A stretch of 64,000 nt of DNA from an uncultured Porphyromonadaceae bacterium (lineage in GTDB: Bacteria > Bacteroidota > Bacteroidia > Bacteroidales > Muribaculaceae): contig CANPGB010000001.1 in the NCBI GenBank assembly GCA_947573485.1, positions 62,001 through 126,000 of the forward strand, in the 5' to 3' direction. Within the stretch, counting starts at the first letter, position 1. Every line of letters starts with the position of its first letter. The notes beneath the pieces are model-generated. The model was not told the origin of the DNA and made no database searches. It was given only the letters and a program-made list of their open reading frames with translations. Both the position numbers and the translations under genes were made by a program. Shown in pieces: positions 8,781 to 17,244 of this stretch.

Positions 8781-9092
8781 TCATCCCAATCCAATCTTGA
8801 TAACTATGGCGAAAGCCGCAACTACCACCACAAGAACCGTCGAGGCTATAATCGACACCACGGCGATGCGCCTTATACCTCCTGCACCGCGAGCATGGCC
8901 AATGAAGCCGGTGACCATGGCGGCTATGCCTGCGGCGAGTGCCACGTAGCCGTTGGCCCACATGAGCAGCGCCCACGCCGCAAGGGTGAGCACCACCGAA
9001 ATCCATGTGAGAGCAGGGCGCGAGGCGGCCTTTACAGCAGGCTGCGCGGCGGCCTCGGCCGATTTATCTTTAGTATCTATAGTATCTGTCAT
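8781..9092 (-). CDS. Small membrane protein with an Ala-rich cytosolic N-terminus, unknown function
   Basis: The 103-residue protein starts MTDTIDTK at 9092. The 11 codons before it lie across the putative promoter and are not used. The first 37 residues are polar (Thr/Asp/Lys/Ala) and are followed by three hydrophobic segments (about 40-58, 60-77 and 84-101) separated by short loops (WANGY, GHARGAGGIRR). This is a plausible DUF-type integral membrane protein; I do not recognise a family. It is monocistronic with its own promoter. Convergence or operon links with the TIR gene at 9191 are unlikely because that gene ends 98 bases upstream. Confidence 0.7.
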   Translation of the reverse strand: MTDTIDTKDKSAEAAAQPAVKAASRPALTWISVVLTLAAWALLMWANGYVALAAGIAAMVTGFIGHARGAGGIRRIAVVSIIASTVLVVVVAAFAIVIKIGLG

Positions 9093-9112
9093 ATCAATCT
9101 TTTTTACGAGTG

Positions 9113-9145
9113 CAAAGATAGGCACTTATTCTTTAAATATGACAA
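9113..9145 (-). promoter_or_regulatory. Probable promoter for the small membrane protein
   Basis: On the minus strand TTG (9145-9143) precedes TATCTTTG (9120-9113) with a 22-base spacer, slightly longer than the usual 19-21. The ATG at 9092 is 20 bases downstream of the -7 box. Confidence 0.55.
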
Positions 9146-9190
9146 ATAATGTGAAAGAAAGTTTAATAACAAGGTGATATTTACCAAAAA

Positions 9191-12100
9191 TCACTGCAGG
9201 GCGGCTGCAATCTCCTGCGCCTGCGCCTTGTCGAAGAGCGCGGAGTTGTAACTCATGCCGAGTTTGCCGGGCGCGAAGGTGTAGCTCTGCAGCTCGCCCT
9301 CGGGCGAGAGAACAACCACGGTACGCTCGCGGTTGCGGGAGGCTCTGAGCTCCCTTTGCAGGCGCTCAATGCTCTCTCCTATGCGCCAGTCGGCAAGCGC
9401 TACGACATAGGAGCCTGCTGCTATTTTTGTGCTGTACAAGGGGTTGGACACGGTTACAATAACTGGCACTTCGATAAAATTGCCCAAAGGATTCCCTTCG
9501 GCGTCGAAATACTCCGAGCTCACATATTCGAGACCGTCGTAATGACGCAGCTCTCGGTGGAAACCACCAACTGCGATAGGTTCCTCATCAACGCCGTAAT
9601 AAGAAGTCTCAAGAACACGCCCGAAACGGTCTCGCGTCACCTTATTAACAGCGTATCCCTGCGCGCTGATGCATAATTTCCCGTCGGTATCATAATTGCG
9701 GGATTCGGTCGCAAAACCGTTCTTGTCGTAGCTGTTGTCGCCACGCGCTACACCATTACTATCCTTTACGAGCTTTCCGTCGCTATCGAAGTTAACACAT
9801 GACGTTTGGTGTCCGTAGCGGTCGTAAGCGAACCGCTGCTCGGCAAACCCCCACAATGAGTTCGTCTTCCGGAGGTTGCTGTCAAGGCTTATCCAGGCAA
9901 TCTTGTTGCCTTTGCGGTCGGTGAATATCTGATACGCGCTCATCAGATATTCGTTAGGCTCTATAACGTCGCCGTTGCGGTCGAGAGAAAGAGTAGTGTT
10001 CACGGTGGTGTCGCCGCGCTGCTCATAGATGTTTTTAAGGGCGGCGATATGTTGGAAATTCTCAGTCGGTTGGCCATCAGTGCCAATGAAAGTGCAGAGA
10101 GTCTCGCGGTTGTGTGCATCATGCTCGTAATCAATGCCCGCCATACCGTAAGTGCAGAGCACAGGCTGCCGATGAGCATCGAGATAACGCACGCGCTGAG
10201 TGTTGCCCATGCGGTCGTATTCCAGCTCAGTTACGGCGTAGCCGCCATTACCCGGAGCGAGTTCTCCGGCATCGTTGTAGTTTTCCACCCTGATGCCCTG
10301 GCCGCGCTCGTTGTAGCTTACTTTCTGGAAAAGCTCACCGTTGTCGCGTGCCACGAGCTTTCCCTCGGAGTCGTAGGCAGCGTTCACAATCCAGTTGCCG
10401 CGCTCATCGTAGGCATTTACGCCGCGATGTATTCCGTCTTTATCCACGGTAGCCACGGTGTCGGCGTCATAGCATGTGGTCGATACCCTGTTGCGGCGTT
10501 TATCATACTCATGCCGATATATGGCTACACCGTCGTTATCGACAGTGGGTTTTCCTGAAGTGTCGAGATTTACATACATTGAAAGAAGGCCATCCGGGGT
10601 GTAGTAGTTGTGGTAACCGGCAGTGCCGTCGTTAGCCAAGGCAGGCTTTCCGTCAGAGCCTAAATACTCCGCCGATTCAATTTTGCCCCAGCGGTTATAG
10701 GTATAGCGGCGCTCGGCCACGCCCTCGTTGTCGACAGCCGGAGTGCCGTCAACATCGAAATAGGCAAACTTGGTCACATGGCCGTATTCATCGTAATCCC
10801 TGTGTATGCTGTGTATACCGCTTTTGCTGTAGCAGGGTCTTTCCTCTGCATCAAAATACGAGGACTCAATCATATTGTCGCGCTCATCGTAGCGGAACTC
10901 AAGGCGTGCCACGCCATACTCGTTATTCAACCGATTTCCCTGATTATCAAAAAACTCCATGCAGGTGAGGTTGCCGCGGCCGTCGTAGCTGTTTTGCTTC
11001 ACGGCTATGCCGTCGAGCGGAGAGAGTAGATTGAGGTCGGTATCGAAATACTCGGCCCGCAGGGGGTTGCTGTCGGAGTCGAAGGTGTAGGTGACAGCCG
11101 CCCAGCCCGAGTCGTTCACGGCAAGGGCGCCCGCAGTATCATAACCCTTTACAAAGGTGCGGTTGCCACGTTTATCATAGCCGAACTCGTAGCGGAACAC
11201 ACCTTCGCCGCTCACTGTAGGCTGCTCGTCGACATCATAATAGCTTACTTCGATGAGGCGCCCGTTGCGGTCGTATTTGCAACGGTGTATGGCATAGCCG
11301 CCAATGAGGTTTGCCGGGGCACCGGTGTTGTCGAAGAATCGACCCTCGATAATATTCCCCTTGTCATCGTAGGTATTCACTACTCCGGCCACGCCATTCT
11401 CCTTCTTGTTGGTCAGCTTGCCTTCGGTATCATACAGGCGGTAGGTGGTGATGCGCTCAAGGCTGTCGCGCTCGCAGCGGAGTGTAGCCCACAGCTCTTC
11501 GTTGAGCGCCGGTTGGCCGTCGAGGTCATAGCAATTCTCCTCGATAAGGGCGCCATTGGCGTCGTAGGCATAGCTGATAGCTGCCACGCCGCGTTTGTTG
11601 CACACGGGCGAGCCGTCGGCGCCGATATACTGCAGGCGCGTGCGTCGGCCGACGCTGTCGAGTGTGAAGCGGTAGCCGTAGATACCGTTGGCATCGCAAA
11701 TGGCGCTTTGGTCGATGCGCGGGTCGTTGTTGGCATGGAAGGTCTGCGAGGTGATATGCCCCTTGCGGTCGCGGGTGTACACGTAGCGCACTATCGAGGC
11801 TTGGCCGACGTCGGAATCATCGTCGTCGACCTTCATTTGCGAGAGCTTGCCCGCACCGAAGCCCGAGCCCACGTGCTCTTTGGAGTGGATAAGGTCGGCG
11901 ACCGACGCGGGCACGCCGCCGCGCTCCGAGAGGAGGTGGCGGAGCTGCACCTTGCCGTTGGCCTCGCAGAAGTTGAGGCGCACGGGTTTGCCGCTCTCGG
12001 GCGAGTAGTCGATTTTTATTATCGATGCTCCCTCGAACGGACTGTATTCATATGGCTCGATAACCGCTCCGGAGGCGTTGACGCACTCCACGGCCACGAG

Positions 12101-12886
12101 GCGTCGCGCCCAGCCGTCGGCATGGCCTATGGGAGCGCGCTCATAGCGGAAGCGGTAGTGGCCGGGGCCATGCTCGCGGAGAGCCTCCGACAGCGGGCTC
12201 ACGCCCTCGGGTACGCCGTTGCAGTCGACATACGAGGCGTAGTATTCAAAAGTCGGGCGGTTATATTCCCACACGAAAAGGGCGCCGAGCAGGAGCACGG
12301 CGGCGCAGCAGGCGGCTATGATGCGGTTGCGGCGCTGACGGCGGCGGTGACGCTGCCACAGCATGTCGAATTTCACATTGAGCATCGTAGCCACCAGGCG
12401 TATGAAAGCGCGCTCTGTGCCCACCTCGTGCACGTTTATGCCGAGCAGCTCTTTGTCGGGCGGGAGGGCGAGGAGAGCGGGCGGGAAAGCTTCGTCGGCA
12501 GGATTCTTGGCTCGGGGAGTACCGTCGACAACAAAGGGTATGATGTGGTCGGTGCGGCCTTCGTCGATAAAGGTTTGTATCTCGGCGTTCACCCACGCCG
12601 ACTTAGTGGCTGCGGGAGAGCATATCACGATGAGGTAGCGAGAATCGTCGAGCTCGCTGCGCAGCTGCGAGGCGAGGCCGCCGCCCGAGAGGTCGGTGTT
12701 ATCGCGGAACACGGGGCGGAGGTAGGGCGAGCGCATATCGGCCTGCGTGCGTATCACGGCGGGCAGGCGGTAGGTCTCGAGTTTGTGCTGGAGCCATTTT
12801 GCCCAGCGCTCGTCCTCGCGCTTATAGCTGATAAAGGCGTAGTTGCCGAACTGTTTTTGAGTGTCGGGAGAAGAAGAGGTGGTCAT
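9191..12886 (-). CDS. Single-pass membrane protein: cytosolic TIR domain, TM helix, about 23 YD/RHS-like 32-residue repeats, C-terminal PDZ-like domain
   Basis: The protein has 1231 residues. Residues about 15-170 form a bacterial TIR domain (YAFISYKREDE at the start, RPVFRDNTDL, LIVICSPAATKS, then W98-VNA-E102, the position of the catalytic Glu in NAD-cleaving TIRs, and IIPFVVDG). A very basic stretch (RHRRRQRRNR, 179-188) precedes one hydrophobic segment (189-206), so the positive-inside rule puts TIR in the cytosol and the remaining 1000 residues in the periplasm. Residues about 409-1136 are 32-residue units with the pattern YDxxGNxxxxxYFDxDGxP and a later GVA. The last 90 residues resemble a PDZ-like fold (SYVVALADW, then VVVLSPEGELQ). 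It is the last gene of a five-gene operon, 6 bases after DUF2851. Sensing or signalling through TIR is inference; NADase activity is unproven. Confidence 0.8.
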   Translation of the reverse strand: MTTSSSPDTQKQFGNYAFISYKREDERWAKWLQHKLETYRLPAVIRTQADMRSPYLRPVFRDNTDLSGGGLASQLRSELDDSRYLIVICSPAATKSAWVNAEIQTFIDEGRTDHIIPFVVDGTPRAKNPADEAFPPALLALPPDKELLGINVHEVGTERAFIRLVATMLNVKFDMLWQRHRRRQRRNRIIAACCAAVLLLGALFVWEYNRPTFEYYASYVDCNGVPEGVSPLSEALREHGPGHYRFRYERAPIGHADGWARRLVAVECVNASGAVIEPYEYSPFEGASIIKIDYSPESGKPVRLNFCEANGKVQLRHLLSERGGVPASVADLIHSKEHVGSGFGAGKLSQMKVDDDDSDVGQASIVRYVYTRDRKGHITSQTFHANNDPRIDQSAICDANGIYGYRFTLDSVGRRTRLQYIGADGSPVCNKRGVAAISYAYDANGALIEENCYDLDGQPALNEELWATLRCERDSLERITTYRLYDTEGKLTNKKENGVAGVVNTYDDKGNIIEGRFFDNTGAPANLIGGYAIHRCKYDRNGRLIEVSYYDVDEQPTVSGEGVFRYEFGYDKRGNRTFVKGYDTAGALAVNDSGWAAVTYTFDSDSNPLRAEYFDTDLNLLSPLDGIAVKQNSYDGRGNLTCMEFFDNQGNRLNNEYGVARLEFRYDERDNMIESSYFDAEERPCYSKSGIHSIHRDYDEYGHVTKFAYFDVDGTPAVDNEGVAERRYTYNRWGKIESAEYLGSDGKPALANDGTAGYHNYYTPDGLLSMYVNLDTSGKPTVDNDGVAIYRHEYDKRRNRVSTTCYDADTVATVDKDGIHRGVNAYDERGNWIVNAAYDSEGKLVARDNGELFQKVSYNERGQGIRVENYNDAGELAPGNGGYAVTELEYDRMGNTQRVRYLDAHRQPVLCTYGMAGIDYEHDAHNRETLCTFIGTDGQPTENFQHIAALKNIYEQRGDTTVNTTLSLDRNGDVIEPNEYLMSAYQIFTDRKGNKIAWISLDSNLRKTNSLWGFAEQRFAYDRYGHQTSCVNFDSDGKLVKDSNGVARGDNSYDKNGFATESRNYDTDGKLCISAQGYAVNKVTRDRFGRVLETSYYGVDEEPIAVGGFHRELRHYDGLEYVSSEYFDAEGNPLGNFIEVPVIVTVSNPLYSTKIAAGSYVVALADWRIGESIERLQRELRASRNRERTVVVLSPEGELQSYTFAPGKLGMSYNSALFDKAQAQEIAAALQ
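9479..11662 (-). repeat. Array of about 23 degenerate 96-bp coding repeats (32-residue YD-type units)
   Basis: Within the TIR protein, residues 409-1136 divide into near-constant 32-residue units. A clear unit is YDEYGHVTKFAYFDVDGTPA followed by 12 further residues containing GVA. The 728 residues make 22.75 units; a few units are one or two residues longer. Units differ strongly in sequence, so this is an old array and not a recent expansion. A more degenerate unit may precede it (residues about 366-408). Confidence 0.85.
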
Positions 12887-12892
12887 AATCGG

Positions 12893-14194
12893 TCAGTTAT
12901 TTCTGCGCCGTATGGCTTTGCCCGCGAGATAGCGGTGGCCAATGCGGCAATATAGACATTTTCGGGGGTCACAATAGGCGCGGCGCAGCTGCACAAGGGC
13001 CTGCGAGCTGAAGGCGTCGGGGCAGGCGATGCCGGCCTCGGTAAAGGTGCGCACGAAGGTGTTGTCTTCGGGCGGGAGTGCCGAGAGCATATCCACGGCG
13101 CGCTCCGTGGCCTCGGGGTGGCCGGTGAGAATGCCGTAGGCGTGGAGCACCGGCGCCACGGCGTTGATAATAAGCAGGGTCACCGAGCTTTTGCTTAGGG
13201 CTTTGGGGCAATGCCCCGAGGGTGCGCCGAAGGTATAGCGGTCGGCCCAATAGCCCTCGAGGGCGAAGTCGAAGAGGGCGCGAGCTTCGGGCTCGTTGCG
13301 CACGCCAAGCAGCTCATAGCCAATGCCGAAGCCTTTGCATATGAGGGCCGCGAGGGCGGCTATGCGGCGGTAGGGGAAGTTTTGCGGACGCATACGCGCC
13401 ATTTTCCACCCGGCATCGTGCAGTGGTTTGAGGCCGTATTTAGCAACGGCGAAAGCGTGCTCGCCTCGCAGACGCTTCACATAGGGGTCGTCGTCGAACG
13501 TGGCAGGAAGGCGGTCGAGAAGCCCCGACTGCCCGAAGAGGGCGCCCTCGACAGTGTCGCGGGAGTCGCGGTGGCGCATCAGCTGCCGCAGGGGAGTGGC
13601 GGCGGCGAGGCGCTCGAAAGGCTCGCTGTTTATTCCGAAGCCGAGGGCTCGGGCGAGGGTAACGTATATGGTCTGCCCCCAGTCGGCGTTGAAACGGCGG
13701 AGTGTGGCGGCCACGCGATCCGATTTCTCGTAGAGGCGCTCGAAGCCCAAAGCCGTAATCCAGTCGCTGATATATATTTTATCGAGGGCGGGAATAAGAG
13801 ATGCGCAGGGGAGCGAGCTCAGCCGGTTATCTACCATTTCGTGGTAGCTGCGGCTGAAGTCGGCGGCGCAGGGCATGACAATCTGCGGAATCTCGGCGCC
13901 GTTCGGGCGGAGGATACGCGCATCGTCGCGCTCCACTACGTGAAGCACCACGTTGTCGTAGGCGGGGTCGGAGTCATGGCCGTGGCGGTGCCAGTCGGAG
14001 GCACGCACGTGAATTTCTACATTACCTGCCCACAGACGGCCCGCTATGCGGATTTTGGCATTGAAGAAGTCGGGGCCGGAGCCGGTGTTCAGCAGTCCGG
14101 GGTCGAGCACATCGATGCGGCGGCCATCGACGGTGGCCATGTCGGCAGGCAGCCACAGGCGGTGCTGCCATACATATTGCATAAGCCTCTCCAT
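12893..14194 (-). CDS. DUF2851 family protein
   Basis: The 433-residue protein matches the DUF2851 family common in Bacteroidetes: an N-terminal WQHRLW segment, GLLNTGSGPDFFNAKI, GNVEIHVRASDWHRHGHD, and a C-terminal cysteine cluster (C-x-x-x-x-C-x-x-C near CDPRKCLYC) followed by HRYLAGKAIRRR. The family function is not established. The conserved D/E-x-H residues in the first third recall nuclease-like folds, but that is only a suggestion. An alternative start is Met5. It is cotranscribed upstream of the TIR gene (6-base gap) and downstream of ribE (25-base gap). Confidence 0.85.
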   Translation of the reverse strand: MERLMQYVWQHRLWLPADMATVDGRRIDVLDPGLLNTGSGPDFFNAKIRIAGRLWAGNVEIHVRASDWHRHGHDSDPAYDNVVLHVVERDDARILRPNGAEIPQIVMPCAADFSRSYHEMVDNRLSSLPCASLIPALDKIYISDWITALGFERLYEKSDRVAATLRRFNADWGQTIYVTLARALGFGINSEPFERLAAATPLRQLMRHRDSRDTVEGALFGQSGLLDRLPATFDDDPYVKRLRGEHAFAVAKYGLKPLHDAGWKMARMRPQNFPYRRIAALAALICKGFGIGYELLGVRNEPEARALFDFALEGYWADRYTFGAPSGHCPKALSKSSVTLLIINAVAPVLHAYGILTGHPEATERAVDMLSALPPEDNTFVRTFTEAGIACPDAFSSQALVQLRRAYCDPRKCLYCRIGHRYLAGKAIRRRNN

Positions 14195-14219
14195 GCCCCG
14201 CGGTGATAGCGGCGCGGAA

Positions 14220-14831
14220 TCAGAGCTGACGCAGCTCTATCATGCGGGCCAGGTACTTGCCTATGATGTCGAACTCAAGGTTTACCTTGGTTCCGGCTTT
14301 TATGGTGCAGAAGTTGGTGTGCTCGAAGGTGTAGGGTATGATAGCCACCCGGAAGGAGTCGGGGGTGGAATCGCACACGGTGAGGCTCACGCCGTTGACG
14401 GTAACAGAGCCTTTTTCGACTGTCATATAGCCTTTTGCCACCATTTCGGGCGAGGCTGTGTACTTGAAAGTGAAATAAGTGCTGCCGTCGAGCTCCTCTA
14501 CTTTGGTGCACTCGGCGGTGGTATCGACGTGGCCTTGTACGATGTGGCCGTCGAGGCGGCCGTTCATTATCATCGAGCGCTCGAGGTTCACGAGGTCGCC
14601 GGGCGCGAGGAGGCCGAGGTTGGAGCGGTCGAGGGTTTCCTGCACTGCGGTGACGGTGTAGGTGCCGTCGGGGCCGAGGTCTACCACGGTGAGACATACG
14701 CCGTTATGAGCCACCGACTGGTCGATATGAAGCTCATTGGCGAAAGTGCAGCTTATTGTAAGGTCGACGTTAGTTCCTTTGCGGTTTACTGCCACCACTT
14801 TGGCGGCTTCTTCTACTATTCCTGAAAACAT
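14220..14831 (-). CDS. ribE: Riboflavin synthase, alpha subunit
   Basis: At 203 residues this has the standard length. Two lumazine-binding halves are visible: MFSGIVEE (1-97) with SVAHNGVCLTVVD, and a second from about residue 98 with GHIVQGHVDTTAE and SVTVNGVSLTV. The enzyme dismutates two 6,7-dimethyl-8-ribityllumazine molecules to riboflavin in the cytosol. No FMN riboswitch is apparent upstream; the gene follows the GH31 gene by 23 bases within the operon. Confidence 0.96.
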   Translation of the reverse strand: MFSGIVEEAAKVVAVNRKGTNVDLTISCTFANELHIDQSVAHNGVCLTVVDLGPDGTYTVTAVQETLDRSNLGLLAPGDLVNLERSMIMNGRLDGHIVQGHVDTTAECTKVEELDGSTYFTFKYTASPEMVAKGYMTVEKGSVTVNGVSLTVCDSTPDSFRVAIIPYTFEHTNFCTIKAGTKVNLEFDIIGKYLARMIELRQL

Positions 14832-14854
14832 GGCTGATAATGATTGGGAGTAGG

Positions 14855-17224
14855 TTAGAATGTGATGTTAAGGGGCTTCGAGGGGTCGAAGTCGACATCG
14901 AAGCGGAGGTTGCCCTCGTGAGTATCGGCTTTCACCTTGCGGCCGTTGACTTTCACGGCTTTGGGAGCCTTGGCTACGCCGTGCACAGCAAAGTGGAGCT
15001 TGACGGTGACAGGGGCGCCTTCGTAGGTACCTTCGGCTTTCACCGTGAGCGTGGTTTTGCCTTCGGCGGTGGTGCCGGTGAAGGTGATAAGGCGGTAGGC
15101 ATGCTCGGAGAGCGTGTTGGGCGTGAGGCGGTTATCGTCGAAGAGCGTATACGACGATGAGCCCTCGGCAAGGGGATACCAGTTGATAGTGAACTCGCCG
15201 GGGCGGTAGTCGCCGGTGTTGTCCATTTTATAGTCGGCGGTGGGGATAAAAGCACCGCGGCGCACGAAGAGCGGCAGTTTCTCGATAGGCGCGGGGTAGT
15301 CGGTGAGGGTTGTGCCGCCTCCATAGATGCGCGAGGGGTCGTAGTAGTCAATCCACTGCGAGCCTTCGGGCAGCACTATGTCGCGCGCCACAGCACCCTC
15401 GGTCATCACGGGAGCCACGAGCACGTCGCTGCCCCAGAGATACTCGTCGGTGATGTTGTCGTAGGCACCGTTGGCGTTATTGAGGAAGTCGAGGGGGCGA
15501 ACCAGAGGATAGCCGTAGCGGGCGTTCTCATAAGCCAGGGTGTAGTTGTAGGGGAGCCAGCGGTAGCGCTCGAGCACAAGAGCTTTGAGTATGTGCTCGT
15601 ACTGCGGATAGTGGTAGGGCTCGGCAAACTGTGTGGCATGAGTGCGGAACACGGGCGAGAAGAGGCCGCACTGCACCCAGCGCACATAAAGCTCGGGCTG
15701 ATAGGCGTTCTTGGGGTCGACGGCGAAGCCTCCGAGGTCGCTGCTCATATAGCCGAGGCCGCTGAGGCCGGAGTTGAGCATGATCTTGACCTGCGGCTGA
15801 AAACCGCCCCATGAGCGCGAGACGTCGGTAGACCAGGGGAATACGCTGTGGCGCTGCAGACCGATTGTGCCGCCGCGCATGAGGGTCATGAGTCGGCGGT
15901 CGGGGTACTGCGAGGCATAGAGCTCGCTTATGATGCTGCTCCAGTCGTTGCCGTATTTGTTGTGATAGAGACGAGCCTTGAGGCCGTTGGCGTGGACGCC
16001 TGTCTCGGGGTGTACCTCGGGTTCTCCAAGGTCGCCCCACCAACCGCCTACGCCCATGTCGGTGAGCGACTTATAGCGCTCGGTGAGCCATGCGCGGGTG
16101 TCGGGGTTCGAGACATCGAACATGCCGCCCTCGCCTACCCAGATTTTGACGTCCTGCACGCCGGTGCCGGTGGAGTCGCGCACGAACATGCCCTTGGGAG
16201 CGAGCTCGTTATAGGTATCGATAGCGCGGCCGTTGCGGAGCACGTAGGGCTGCGATATGGTCACGAGGTTCACACCCTTGTCGCTGAGCTGCGAGAGCAT
16301 GGCACGGTGGTCGGGCCACTGCTCGGGATCCCATGCCAGGCGCCCCATATCCTCTTCCTTACCGTACCAATAGAGGTCGAGCACAATACCGTCGAGGGGG
16401 TAACCGCCCTGCTTGAGCGAGTCGACAACGGCAAGAGTCTCATCTTGAGTCTTATAGCCGTATTTCGAGGTTATATAGCCCAGCGACCACAGCGGGGGCA
16501 GGGGCTGGCGGCCTGTGAGCTCGGTCATGGCCTCGGTGAAGTCGGCCATATTCTCGCCGCCCGCTATATAATAATATGTAATGGGCTTGTCGCTCTCCGA
16601 GATGTACTTTATGGGGTCGCCGAGAATCATCTTGGCGGCGGCATAGTCGTCGAAAACTATCGCGTAGCCCGAGGTACTCACAAAGAGCGGCATGGTGATA
16701 TTCATCTGGTTGATGCGGGGGTCGCCCTCCACATAGCCGTAGTTCTGGCGGTTGTACATCACCAGGGTGTCGCCGCGCAGGTTGTACTTATGGCCGCGCT
16801 CACCGGCACCGTAGAACGAGCCTTTGTCGGTCACGGCAAGTGTTATGGCATTTTGGCCGCCCGAGGTGCGGTAGCCGCGGTCAACAACCATGCTGCCGAG
16901 GCTCGCATCGGAGAAAAGTGCGAGAGAACCGTCGTTGAAGATGCGGGCTCCCACGCCGCCTGTGGTGATCATATAGTTCCCCGTCTTATCGACAGTGGCG
17001 CACATCTCATCGGGAGCGAGGGGGAGCACCGACTGCTCGGGGGCGGGAGCCTCACCGGCGGCGGTGTTGTCGACGCGTATTATATAAGGTGTGATTGCCG
17101 TGGCTTTCACCTGACGGCCGTCGGCAAGCTGCCGCGAGATAGATACGGGCGACTGCGCCGAAAGTATAAAGGCTGCAGCCAGCGTAGCAGCTCCCGCAGC
17201 AAAAAGTCGGTAGTTGAAATTCAT
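14855..17224 (-). CDS. Secreted glycoside hydrolase family 31 (alpha-glucosidase-like)
   Basis: The 789-residue protein starts MNFNYRLF at 17224 with a signal peptide (about residues 1-23, ending LSAQS). It has a GH31 N-terminal beta-sandwich (FYGAGERGHKYNLRG), a TIM barrel and C-terminal beta domains. The catalytic nucleophile is Asp398 in GGWWGDLGEPE and the acid/base is Asp467 in PWSTDVSRSWGG; DGIVLDLYWYGKE gives the substrate-binding Asp. GH31 enzymes release alpha-linked glucose or xylose; glucosidase is the more likely role beside a starch-type amylase elsewhere in the window. Localisation is probably periplasmic. It lies between the 591-residue TM protein and ribE in one operon. Confidence 0.92.
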   Translation of the reverse strand: MNFNYRLFAAGAATLAAAFILSAQSPVSISRQLADGRQVKATAITPYIIRVDNTAAGEAPAPEQSVLPLAPDEMCATVDKTGNYMITTGGVGARIFNDGSLALFSDASLGSMVVDRGYRTSGGQNAITLAVTDKGSFYGAGERGHKYNLRGDTLVMYNRQNYGYVEGDPRINQMNITMPLFVSTSGYAIVFDDYAAAKMILGDPIKYISESDKPITYYYIAGGENMADFTEAMTELTGRQPLPPLWSLGYITSKYGYKTQDETLAVVDSLKQGGYPLDGIVLDLYWYGKEEDMGRLAWDPEQWPDHRAMLSQLSDKGVNLVTISQPYVLRNGRAIDTYNELAPKGMFVRDSTGTGVQDVKIWVGEGGMFDVSNPDTRAWLTERYKSLTDMGVGGWWGDLGEPEVHPETGVHANGLKARLYHNKYGNDWSSIISELYASQYPDRRLMTLMRGGTIGLQRHSVFPWSTDVSRSWGGFQPQVKIMLNSGLSGLGYMSSDLGGFAVDPKNAYQPELYVRWVQCGLFSPVFRTHATQFAEPYHYPQYEHILKALVLERYRWLPYNYTLAYENARYGYPLVRPLDFLNNANGAYDNITDEYLWGSDVLVAPVMTEGAVARDIVLPEGSQWIDYYDPSRIYGGGTTLTDYPAPIEKLPLFVRRGAFIPTADYKMDNTGDYRPGEFTINWYPLAEGSSSYTLFDDNRLTPNTLSEHAYRLITFTGTTAEGKTTLTVKAEGTYEGAPVTVKLHFAVHGVAKAPKAVKVNGRKVKADTHEGNLRFDVDFDPSKPLNITF

Positions 17225-17244
17225 GTAAGTAAGGTGACAGGGAA

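Noticed and set aside
9191..12886. RHS polymorphic toxin
   Set aside because: The N-terminal half is TIR plus TM and the end is a PDZ-like domain. There is no RHS core end motif or C-terminal toxin, and no immunity gene follows.
11285..12955. A 556-codon plus-strand frame
   Set aside because: Antisense to the TIR gene; biased composition, no domain.
14700..14900. FMN riboswitch for ribE
   Set aside because: No room for one: ribE starts 23 bases after the GH31 stop and lies inside an operon; no conserved riboswitch core is seen.
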